Of a DNA stretch of 7,485 bases, positions 1 through 4,759 are shown in pieces. The DNA comes from Anaerolineales bacterium UBA6663 (GTDB lineage Bacteria > Chloroflexota > Anaerolineae > Anaerolineales > UBA6663), in NCBI GenBank assembly GCA_002455335.1, contig DKKP01000230.1:10288-17772 (forward strand). The letters are read 5' to 3'. Both the position numbers and the translations under genes were made by a program. Every line of letters starts with the position of its first letter. Within the stretch, counting starts at the first letter, position 1. Below the pieces are notes generated by a model that did no database searches, was not told where the DNA came from, and saw only the letters and a program-made list of their open reading frames with translations.

Positions 1-661
1 GCTCGGCGATGGCGCGGAGGATAGCGGGCTTGAGGAGCTGGATCGAGCCGCGCTGGGTGGTGAGCAGACCCGCATCGGCCCAAACCCGCAGTTGTCGACT
101 GACGACTTCGCGGGCCGTGCCGACAGAATCGGCAAGTTGCTGGTGCGTGGCGGCGACGTCCGGGCCGCGCTCGATCAACGCCTGCGCCAGCCGCTGTTCC
201 ACAGGCGCAAAGGCCACGCCCTCGACGAGGTTCATCAACCGCGTCAGCCGCCGCGAGAACAACGTGAACATCGCGGCGCGAAAGTCCGGGGCCTCGTCGA
301 GCAATCGCTGGTAGAGCGGGTGTGGCAGCCGAAGCCCGCCCGCCACCTGCCTGACCACCGCGCGCGCCGGGTAAGTGCCTTCTCCGAGCAAGCAGTTCAG
401 TGTAAGCACGCACGTGTCACCGGGCTCGAGGCGGTAGAGCACGATCTCGCGACCGTTGGCGCTCGGCCGGCTGACCTCGACCTCGCCCTGCAGAAAGAGG
501 ACAAAGGCCGTGCACGGCCCATCCTGATCGAAGAGCACGGCCCCGGGTGGGGCCTGGAAGGGCTGCGCCTGCGCCATGAACTGCTGAGCGAGGTCCGGAG
601 ACAATCCTCGCAGCGCGGGATAGAAGCCGAGAAGCCTGTCGAAGACATCGACCGTGATCAT
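1..661 (-). CDS. Crp/Fnr-family transcriptional regulator (3' end outside window)
   Basis: I translated this frame by hand: ATG at 661, open to the left edge, 220 complete codons visible. Residues about 15-110 form a cyclic-nucleotide-binding-type beta-roll (PPGAVLFDQDGP, LQGEVEVSR, LYRLEPGDTCVLTLNCLLG). A long dimerisation helix follows (about 125-150). The C-terminal winged helix-turn-helix at about 172-200 (THQQLADSVGTAREVVSRQL) is the classical Crp/Fnr signature. The FGELAL/RSA phosphate-binding cassette of true cAMP receptors is not visible, so cAMP is unlikely as ligand. Cys84 and Cys90 in the sensor domain, plus Cys50, are candidates for redox or metal sensing, but no N-terminal Fnr-type iron-sulfur cysteine cluster is seen. 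The start overlaps the stop of the upstream nucleotidyltransferase gene as ATGA and has no Shine-Dalgarno, suggesting translational coupling. As the last visible operon gene it may control the operon itself. The family call is firm; the signal is unknown. Confidence 0.9.
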   Translation of the reverse strand, partial: MITVDVFDRLLGFYPALRGLSPDLAQQFMAQAQPFQAPPGAVLFDQDGPCTAFVLFLQGEVEVSRPSANGREIVLYRLEPGDTCVLTLNCLLGEGTYPARAVVRQVAGGLRLPHPLYQRLLDEAPDFRAAMFTLFSRRLTRLMNLVEGVAFAPVEQRLAQALIERGPDVAATHQQLADSVGTAREVVSRQLRVWADAGLLTTQRGSIQLLKPAILRAIAE

Positions 662-1110
662 CGACTGATCCGTTTCGAGAGCGCGACGAGCAGCGCCGCG
701 AATTGGCCGTGGGGATCATGGAGTGGTCGTAAGCCATGGGCTGCGACCTCGAAGGTGCCCTCATCGATCGGAGCCGGATTGGCCCACGCAAGCGACCCAA
801 AGGCAAACTCGATCTCGACTGCGTCGGCCAGGGTGACGTGCCTCGACCAGACGGCGCCATAATCCGCATCGCGCCAACCGATGACGGGCAACCCGATAAG
901 CGCCCAGTCGATCTCGAACAACCAGGTGCGCTCGCGACGGAAGCGCTCTGGGTCCTGCGCAAGGACCATGAGATCGATGTCCGAATCAGGCCGCGCCGTG
1001 CCCCGCGCCCAGGAGCCCACGAGCGCCAGCCCGAGGATGTCGGGCTGGGATGCGGCCCAGCCGGCGGCCACACGCAAGATCGCTTCCGTGAGCTCGGCGC
1101 CCCTAAGCAT
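658..1110 (-). CDS. Small nucleotidyltransferase-domain protein
   Basis: A 150-residue protein with the polymerase-beta/MNT nucleotidyltransferase signature at residues 30-50 (LVGSWARGTARPDSDIDLMV). Gly32-Ser33 bind the nucleotide, and Asp44 and Asp46 are the expected metal-binding carboxylates. A third acidic residue could come from Glu99 or Glu101 in the EIEFAF strand. Known members move an NMP group from NTP to an antibiotic, protein or RNA, but the acceptor cannot be told from sequence. The protein is too short for a complete AadA-type aminoglycoside adenylyltransferase and has no adjacent HEPN partner, so neither a resistance enzyme nor an MNT/HEPN toxin-antitoxin pair is supported. Its ATG lies inside the end of the aldo/keto reductase gene (8-nt overlap), and its stop overlaps the regulator's start. 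It is the middle gene of a tight operon, probably translated by reinitiation because no Shine-Dalgarno is visible. Confidence 0.85.
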   Translation of the reverse strand: MLRGAELTEAILRVAAGWAASQPDILGLALVGSWARGTARPDSDIDLMVLAQDPERFRRERTWLFEIDWALIGLPVIGWRDADYGAVWSRHVTLADAVEIEFAFGSLAWANPAPIDEGTFEVAAHGLRPLHDPHGQFAALLVALSKRISR

Positions 1111-2032
1111 GTTCGGCTAGCAGATCCGCCGGCAACGTGAGCCGCATCGCGGTGAGCAACTGTTCGACCTGAGCAACCGAGGTCGCCGAGGCGATCGGGG
1201 CCGTGATCCCGGGTTGGGCGATCAACCAGGCGACGGCGACCTGGCCCGGCGTGACGGCGCGCTCGCGGGCTGCAGCCTCGACGCGGGCAAGCATCGCGAA
1301 GCCCCGGTCATTGAAATAGTTGCGCTGTACGCCGGCGGCGCGCGCTGTGTCGGGCAGGGCAGCCCCGGGCTGATACTTACCGGTCAAGAAGCCCGCGGCA
1401 AGGGCGAAGTACGGGATCACGCCGACCTCTTCGGTCAGGCAGAGCGGCCCGAGTTCGGCCTCGAAATCGCGATCGATCGCGTTGTAGCGCGGCTGCAGGC
1501 ACTCGTAGCGCGGAAGCCCATGGGTGGCGCTGACGGCCAGCGCCTCGCGCAGCCGGGCGGCCGTGTAGTTCGAGGCCCCGATCGCGCGCACCTTGCCGGC
1601 CCGAATCAGGTCGTCGAAGGCGCGCAGCGCCTCCTCGAGCGGCGCCTCGGCGTCGTCGATGTGGGCCTGATACAGGTCGATGACATCGGTCTGTAGCCGA
1701 CGCAGCGACTCCTCGACGGCGCGCGCGATGTGCGCGGCGCGGAGACCCTGACCATAAGGCAGCTTGTTGCCGACTTTGGTGGCGATCACCACGCGGTCGC
1801 GGCGGCCGCGGGCCTTGAGCCAGTTTCCGAGGATCGTTTCGCTCTCGCCGCCCTGATTGCCCGGCGCCCAGGCCGAGTAGACGTCGGCGGTGTCGATGAA
1901 ATCTCCGCCGCCGGCGACGAAGGCATCCAGCACGGCGAACGATGTCGGCTCGTCGATCGTCCAACCAAAAACATTGCCGCCGAGACAGAGCGGATTAACG
2001 AATAGTTGCGTGCGCCCGATTGTGCGTTTCAT
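1103..2032 (-). CDS. Aldo/keto reductase
   Basis: A 309-residue NAD(P)H-dependent oxidoreductase with a TIM-barrel fold, reducing aldehydes or ketones (or the reverse) in the cytoplasm. The N-terminal segment (IGRTQLFVNPLCLGGNVFGW) is typical of the AKR11/12-like bacterial branch. The catalytic tetrad can be placed: Asp47 and Tyr52 in FIDTADVYS, Lys86 in IATKVG, His124 in LYQAHIDD. Later family landmarks are KVRAIGASNY, LQPRYNAIDR, and the C-terminal cofactor segment PIASATSVAQVEQL. The open frame extends 17 codons upstream to another ATG at 2083, but that would run across the divergent promoter. The start at 2032 begins exactly at the family N-terminus (MKRTIGR) and lies 7 nt after a TACAAT box, so I chose it. 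There is no Shine-Dalgarno, which fits a leaderless mRNA. It is the first gene of the operon with the nucleotidyltransferase and the Crp/Fnr regulator. The substrate is unknown. Confidence 0.93.
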   Translation of the reverse strand: MKRTIGRTQLFVNPLCLGGNVFGWTIDEPTSFAVLDAFVAGGGDFIDTADVYSAWAPGNQGGESETILGNWLKARGRRDRVVIATKVGNKLPYGQGLRAAHIARAVEESLRRLQTDVIDLYQAHIDDAEAPLEEALRAFDDLIRAGKVRAIGASNYTAARLREALAVSATHGLPRYECLQPRYNAIDRDFEAELGPLCLTEEVGVIPYFALAAGFLTGKYQPGAALPDTARAAGVQRNYFNDRGFAMLARVEAAARERAVTPGQVAVAWLIAQPGITAPIASATSVAQVEQLLTAMRLTLPADLLAEHA

Positions 2033-2039
2033 GGCGCGA

Positions 2040-2045
2040 ATTGTA
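2040..2045 (-). promoter_or_regulatory. Predicted -10 box of the aldo/keto reductase operon
   Basis: On the minus strand TACAAT ends 7 nt before the ATG at 2032, which places the transcription start at or within a base or two of the start codon, that is, a leaderless mRNA. No -35 hexamer is visible at the usual distance, nor a TGn extension. The same geometry appears before three other starts in this window, which strengthens the call. Confidence 0.55.
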
Positions 2046-2063
2046 CCCGGGCCCCGTGTACAA
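2041..2063. repeat. Inverted repeat in the divergent promoter region
   Basis: TTGTAC (2041-2046) and GTACAA (2058-2063) are perfect 6-bp arms separated by 11 bp, which contain a nearly centred GGGCCC (2049-2054). The arms contain most of the two opposed TACAAT boxes, so the symmetry may simply come from two divergent promoters. A dimeric repressor site is also possible. It does not match the Fnr (TTGAT-N4-ATCAA) or Crp (TGTGA-N6-TCACA) consensus. Confidence 0.7.
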
Positions 2064-2064
2064 T
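2059..2064 (+). promoter_or_regulatory. Predicted -10 box of the membrane protein gene
   Basis: TACAAT on the plus strand ends 8 nt before the ATG at 2073, with no Shine-Dalgarno between, again indicating a leaderless transcript. The place of a -35 element (about 2036-2041) falls on the opposing promoter's -10 box, so the two promoters probably cannot be occupied at once. Confidence 0.55.
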
Positions 2065-2072
2065 CCAGATCG

Positions 2073-3767
2073 ATGTTCAACACCCTCGCGGCGCAGGTCG
2101 AATCCCGACCGCTGATGCGCCATCTGTTCTTCCTGGCCTGTACGCTCGCAACGTTGGCGATCCTGGGCTACTACTTCGGCACTTTCGACCAGTACGCGCA
2201 CATCCCGTTCCTCAGAAAGTACGCCGACCCGACGCTCTATCCGAACGACCCTTTTCTTGAGCTGCGCACCGAGAACTATTCGTTCTTCTGGCTCGCCTTT
2301 GTGCCGGCCTTGCGGGCGGGCGTGCTCGAGCCCGTGATGTTCGGCGTATATCTGGCGGTGACCTACGCGAGCTTCTGGCTGCTATGGCTGCTGAGCATGG
2401 AGCTCTTCGCCAGCCCGCGCGCGGCCTTGCTGAGCACGATCGCGTTCGTTGTGCCGCACCTGGGTTTCGGCGGCTTTCCGATCTTCGAGTGGAGCCTGCT
2501 CAATCGGATCTTCGCGCTGCCGTTCGCGCTTGGCGCCGTGTTGCTCTATCTGCGTGGACGCCGTGTGCTGGCCTGGGCCCTGATCGGTGCGCTGTTCAAC
2601 GTGCACGTGATCACGATGCTGTTCGTGGCCGCAATGTTCGCGGCTGACCAACTCTTTGGGCTGCTCAGGGAGCGCTTTGAGCGCCGATCCTTGGTTCAGG
2701 CCTTGGCGGGCTGGGCGCTGTTTCTGCTTACGGCCAGCCCGGTTCTGATCTGGCGGCTGACCAGCCCGGCGGCCAAGGTGCCCAACAACCCGGCCTGGTT
2801 CGACGCCGTGGTCCGGGGCTCGTTGGCCAACCTGTTCGAGATCGTCTCGCCTGTGCCGCACATCCTCTTTGTGAGCGCCTGCGGGTTGAGCACGGCCGTG
2901 ATGTTCGTGATCGCCTGGCGGCGCGCGCCTGCGCGGACCCATGAGCTTCAGCACACGATCGGCCGCATGAATCTGGCGGCTGGCCTGATCGTGGCCGTGC
3001 AGGCGGCGACGGCCCTGGTGTATCCGATCGACCTGATCAACCAGCTTCAGGTGATCCGCGCCGGGATGTGGCTGAACATCTTCGCGCACCTCTGGTTCGC
3101 GCGTTATCTGGTTGAACGGTTCGAAACGTTGCCTCCCGATCGCCGACTCTATTGGCTGCGGGCGCTCTATGTGGCTTCTCCGCTGCCGCTTGTGCCGGCC
3201 CTGGCGTGGTACCTGACCCGGCGGGTACGTAACGCCACGCTTGGGCTCGGTCTGATCGCGTTGGTCGCGGTCGGCCTGATCGGCGGCGCTCTGGCCGTCG
3301 TCCTCCCCTATGGATTGTGGCGCCCTGGCTTCTACCCGTATGGCCCGACCACCGAATGGGAGTCGATCCAGCGCTGCGCGCGCGAGCTGACGCCGCGCGA
3401 GGCCCTGTTCATCACGCCGCCCGAGAAGTGGGGGCTATACGACAGCTCCTGGCGGACATTCTCGGAGCGTTCGACGCTGGCCACGCACGACGAGCTGCTG
3501 ATGATCGCGTTGGCGCCAATCCACTACGACATCTGGGCCGAGCGCTTCGAGCAGGTCGCGCCAGGGGCTCTGGCTCAGTTCAACGGCGACTTCTTTGAGG
3601 CCCAACGCGTGACCCGCGAGGCCTACAACGCGCTTGGCGCCGATGAACTCGAGGCCGTGTCTGCGCGCTACGGCGTCGACTATGTGGTCCGCGAACTGCC
3701 AAACACGTTGCCCTGGTCGACGCTGAACTGCGAAAACGCCGAGTACGCGATTTATCAGGTGCCATAG
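2073..3767 (+). CDS. Polytopic membrane protein with C-terminal soluble domain, possibly GT-C-like
   Basis: A 564-residue integral membrane protein. Hydrophobic segments lie roughly at residues 17-36, 70-82, 87-108, 117-132, 145-160, 166-192, 208-226, 262-281, 300-318, 330-346, 364-381 and 388-412. A soluble tail of about 150 residues follows, ending in RYGVDYVVRELP and AEYAIYQVP. The first large extracytoplasmic loop (about 37-68) has a conserved-looking FDQYAHIPFLRKYADPTLYP segment rich in Asp and aromatic residues. This layout, an acidic first loop, many helices and a C-terminal domain after the last helix, resembles GT-C lipid-linked sugar transferases and DUF6798-like proteins, but I cannot name a reaction. 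The frame is open upstream to 1890. I chose 2073 because TACAAT lies 8 nt upstream and the longer form would run through the divergent gene. An alternative ATG at 2115 sits directly before helix 1. No partner glycan genes are adjacent. Confidence 0.88.
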   Translation: MFNTLAAQVESRPLMRHLFFLACTLATLAILGYYFGTFDQYAHIPFLRKYADPTLYPNDPFLELRTENYSFFWLAFVPALRAGVLEPVMFGVYLAVTYASFWLLWLLSMELFASPRAALLSTIAFVVPHLGFGGFPIFEWSLLNRIFALPFALGAVLLYLRGRRVLAWALIGALFNVHVITMLFVAAMFAADQLFGLLRERFERRSLVQALAGWALFLLTASPVLIWRLTSPAAKVPNNPAWFDAVVRGSLANLFEIVSPVPHILFVSACGLSTAVMFVIAWRRAPARTHELQHTIGRMNLAAGLIVAVQAATALVYPIDLINQLQVIRAGMWLNIFAHLWFARYLVERFETLPPDRRLYWLRALYVASPLPLVPALAWYLTRRVRNATLGLGLIALVAVGLIGGALAVVLPYGLWRPGFYPYGPTTEWESIQRCARELTPREALFITPPEKWGLYDSSWRTFSERSTLATHDELLMIALAPIHYDIWAERFEQVAPGALAQFNGDFFEAQRVTREAYNALGADELEAVSARYGVDYVVRELPNTLPWSTLNCENAEYAIYQVP

Positions 3768-3803
3768 CCCACGATTCCGCGGGTGCGTTGCGGCCGTGCG
3801 CGA

Positions 3804-3809
3804 TATAAA
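3804..3809 (+). promoter_or_regulatory. Predicted -10 box of the VOC protein gene
   Basis: TATAAA ends 7 nt before the ATG at 3817, with no Shine-Dalgarno, so a leaderless mRNA is expected. The box is an AT island in a GC-rich 49-bp spacer. It decides the start of the next gene, since the alternative GTG at 3796 would lie upstream of the -10 box. Confidence 0.55.
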
Positions 3810-3816
3810 CCCGCGT

Positions 3817-4509
3817 ATGCATATCACGCGGCTCCACCTGCTGGCGCACGACTTTGAAGCTCAGCGTCGGTTCTACGCAGAAACGCTGGGCTTCGCTGTT
3901 GTGGCGGACAGCGCGACAACTCTGACGATCGCGATAGGCGATTCGCAGCTGCACCTGATCGACGCACGGGCCGCCGGCAATGCCGCCCATGCGCCGGCCC
4001 ACTTCGCCTTCAACATCCCGTACGACCAGGTGCTCGTTGCCAAGGCCTGGCTCGGTGCGCGGACGCCACTGCTCGCCGATCGGGCCGGGCGGAGCGACTT
4101 CCACAATGAGACCTTCGCCTCGCACCAGATCTACTTTCGAGATCCGGATGGCAATATCGGCGAATTGATCGGCCGGGCGCGTTTGCCCGCTTCCGTTGGC
4201 GAACCGTTCACGGCCGCCACTGCGGTGCGGGGTCTCAGTGAGATCGGTCTGGCTGTGTCGGATGTGTCGACTGCGGTCCGGGGCTATCGCGAGGCCTTTG
4301 GCCCGTCGCGCTATGGCGCTGAGCCCGGCGCCGATTTCGCGGCGGTCGGCGACGATGACGGCATGCTGATCGTGGTTCGGGCCGGGCGGATCTGGTTTCC
4401 TGACACGGGGATCCCGGCCGAACCGCTCTGGTTGGAGGCCGAGCTCCGGGCGAACGAACGCGCCCACCGCCTCGCGGGTCCGCCCTATCGCGTCTTGCCG
4501 ATCCCATGA
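3817..4509 (+). CDS. VOC-superfamily protein (glyoxalase/dioxygenase fold)
   Basis: A 230-residue protein from the ATG at 3817. Residues 1-120 form a good vicinal-oxygen-chelate module: ITRLHLLAHDFEAQRRFYAE at the start, HFAFNIP in the middle and FRDPDGNIGELIGR at the end. His7, His62 and Glu116 sit where VOC enzymes such as FosA carry their His/His/Glu metal ligands, so a divalent metal centre is likely. Residues about 133-190 (LSEIGLAVSDVSTAVRGYRE) begin a second, shorter and more diverged module. Members include glyoxalase I, extradiol dioxygenases, bleomycin-binding proteins and fosfomycin enzymes; nothing here selects one of them. The in-frame GTG at 3796 would add seven residues, but it lies upstream of a TATAAA box placed for leaderless transcription from 3817. 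It is a single gene between the membrane protein gene and the aspS control region, with no clear terminator after it. Confidence 0.88.
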   Translation: MHITRLHLLAHDFEAQRRFYAETLGFAVVADSATTLTIAIGDSQLHLIDARAAGNAAHAPAHFAFNIPYDQVLVAKAWLGARTPLLADRAGRSDFHNETFASHQIYFRDPDGNIGELIGRARLPASVGEPFTAATAVRGLSEIGLAVSDVSTAVRGYREAFGPSRYGAEPGADFAAVGDDDGMLIVVRAGRIWFPDTGIPAEPLWLEAELRANERAHRLAGPPYRVLPIP

Positions 4510-4560
4510 ACACGCCCGCGCACCCGTGGTGACTCGACGGATCGGGGCGCGGATCGGCCA

Positions 4561-4569
4561 TGTTATAAT
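4561..4569 (+). promoter_or_regulatory. Extended -10 promoter of the aspS leader
   Basis: TGTTATAAT is a perfect consensus TATAAT (4564-4569) with a TGn extension (4561-4563). No -35 hexamer is visible 16-18 bp upstream, as is usual where an extended -10 compensates. Transcription should start near 4576-4578, at the leader ATG. Two CGGATCGG copies (4538-4545 and 4550-4557, 12 bp apart) lie just upstream. Confidence 0.75.
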
Positions 4570-4577
4570 GAAGATCT

Positions 4578-4661
4578 ATGTCCTGGCAGCCCTGTCCATT
4601 GGCTGATGGCGCGAACTCGAACGATAATCACTTCGCTCGGGCGCGTCAGGCTGCCGGCTGA
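4578..4661 (+). CDS. aspS leader peptide (27 aa, Asn/Asp-rich)
   Basis: A short ORF of ATG, 26 sense codons and TGA. The peptide begins MSWQPCPLADGANSNDNHF and ends ARARQAAG. Asn or Asp occupies positions 10, 13, 15, 16 and 17, so four of the five residues 13-17 are Asn or Asp. The ATG is 8 nt after a consensus -10 box, so it is probably leaderless. Its codons overlap the protector and antiterminator RNA arms, and its stop lies 25 nt before the intrinsic terminator. This is the arrangement of ribosome-mediated attenuators such as trpL or pheL. The inferred role is to sense low Asp-tRNA (and Asn-tRNA if the enzyme is non-discriminating) through stalling at these codons; the peptide itself probably has no function. 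It could be a chance ORF, but its position, codon content and RNA folding agree. Confidence 0.72.
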   Translation: MSWQPCPLADGANSNDNHFARARQAAG

Positions 4662-4720
4662 ACGACTCTTGCCGACAAGATGATCACCGCCCGGGCTGAA
4701 CAGCCGGGCGGTTTTGTTTT
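4603..4720 (+). promoter_or_regulatory. Ribosome-mediated transcription attenuator of aspS
   Basis: Three mutually exclusive RNA pairings can be drawn. Protector (1:2): CTGATGGCGC (4603-4612) with GCGCGTCAG (4641-4649), nine pairs including one G-U and one bulged G. Antiterminator (2:3): GCTCGGGCG (4635-4643) with CGCCCGGGC (4688-4696), nine continuous pairs including one G-U. Terminator (3:4): 4687-4697 with 4702-4711. A ribosome stalled at the Asn/Asp codons (4614-4628) covers segment 1 and leaves segment 2 free to form the antiterminator, allowing aspS transcription. A ribosome reaching the stop at 4659 covers segment 2 and lets the terminator form. The pairings are read directly from the sequence; the switching is inference from the trp/his/phe attenuator model. 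Confidence 0.7.
4687..4720 (+). terminator. Intrinsic terminator (attenuator) before aspS
   Basis: CCGCCC (4687-4692) pairs with GGGCGG (4706-4711), extended by GGCT/AGCC (4694-4697 with 4702-4705) around a bulged G and a GAAC tetraloop. The TTTTGTTTT tract follows at 4712-4720. This is a textbook Rho-independent terminator, yet it sits 39 nt before the aspS start on the same strand. It more likely acts conditionally on aspS than as the end of the VOC gene, since a promoter and the leader ORF lie between. Confidence 0.88.
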
Positions 4721-4724
4721 GGGC

Positions 4725-4757
4725 GCCGGAGTGACTCCGGCCCCGCAGTTGAGGGAG
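4725..4757 (+). promoter_or_regulatory. Hairpin and ribosome-binding site of aspS
   Basis: GCCGGAG (4725-4731) and CTCCGGC (4735-4741) form a perfect 7-bp stem with a TGA loop and no U tract. GAGGGAG (4751-4757) follows, a purine-rich Shine-Dalgarno whose GAGG is 5 nt from the ATG at 4760. aspS is therefore translated with a leader, unlike the four leaderless starts in this window. Confidence 0.6.
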
Positions 4758-4759
4758 CT

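Noticed and set aside
92..862. Plus-strand open frame of 256 codons at the left end
   Set aside because: It is opposite the Crp/Fnr and nucleotidyltransferase genes, whose domain motifs are clear, and its translation is an Arg-rich, low-hydrophobicity shadow.
658..1110. MNT/HEPN toxin-antitoxin module or aminoglycoside resistance gene
   Set aside because: The neighbour is a Crp/Fnr regulator, not a HEPN protein, and the protein is shorter than AadA-type resistance enzymes. Only the generic nucleotidyltransferase motif is supported.
2041..2063. Canonical Fnr or Crp binding site for the operon's own regulator
   Set aside because: The arms are TTGTAC and GTACAA with an 11-bp gap and fit neither known consensus. 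They are largely explained by the two -10 boxes.
4538..4557. CGGATCGG direct repeats just upstream of the aspS leader promoter, as an operator
   Set aside because: Two 8-mers at 12-bp spacing in GC-rich DNA are weak evidence, and GATCG words are frequent across the window. Recorded only as part of the promoter entry.
4687..4720. Terminator assigned to the upstream VOC gene
   Set aside because: It lies about 180 nt after the VOC stop, with a consensus promoter and the leader ORF in between, and its 5' arm has a matched antiterminator in that leader.
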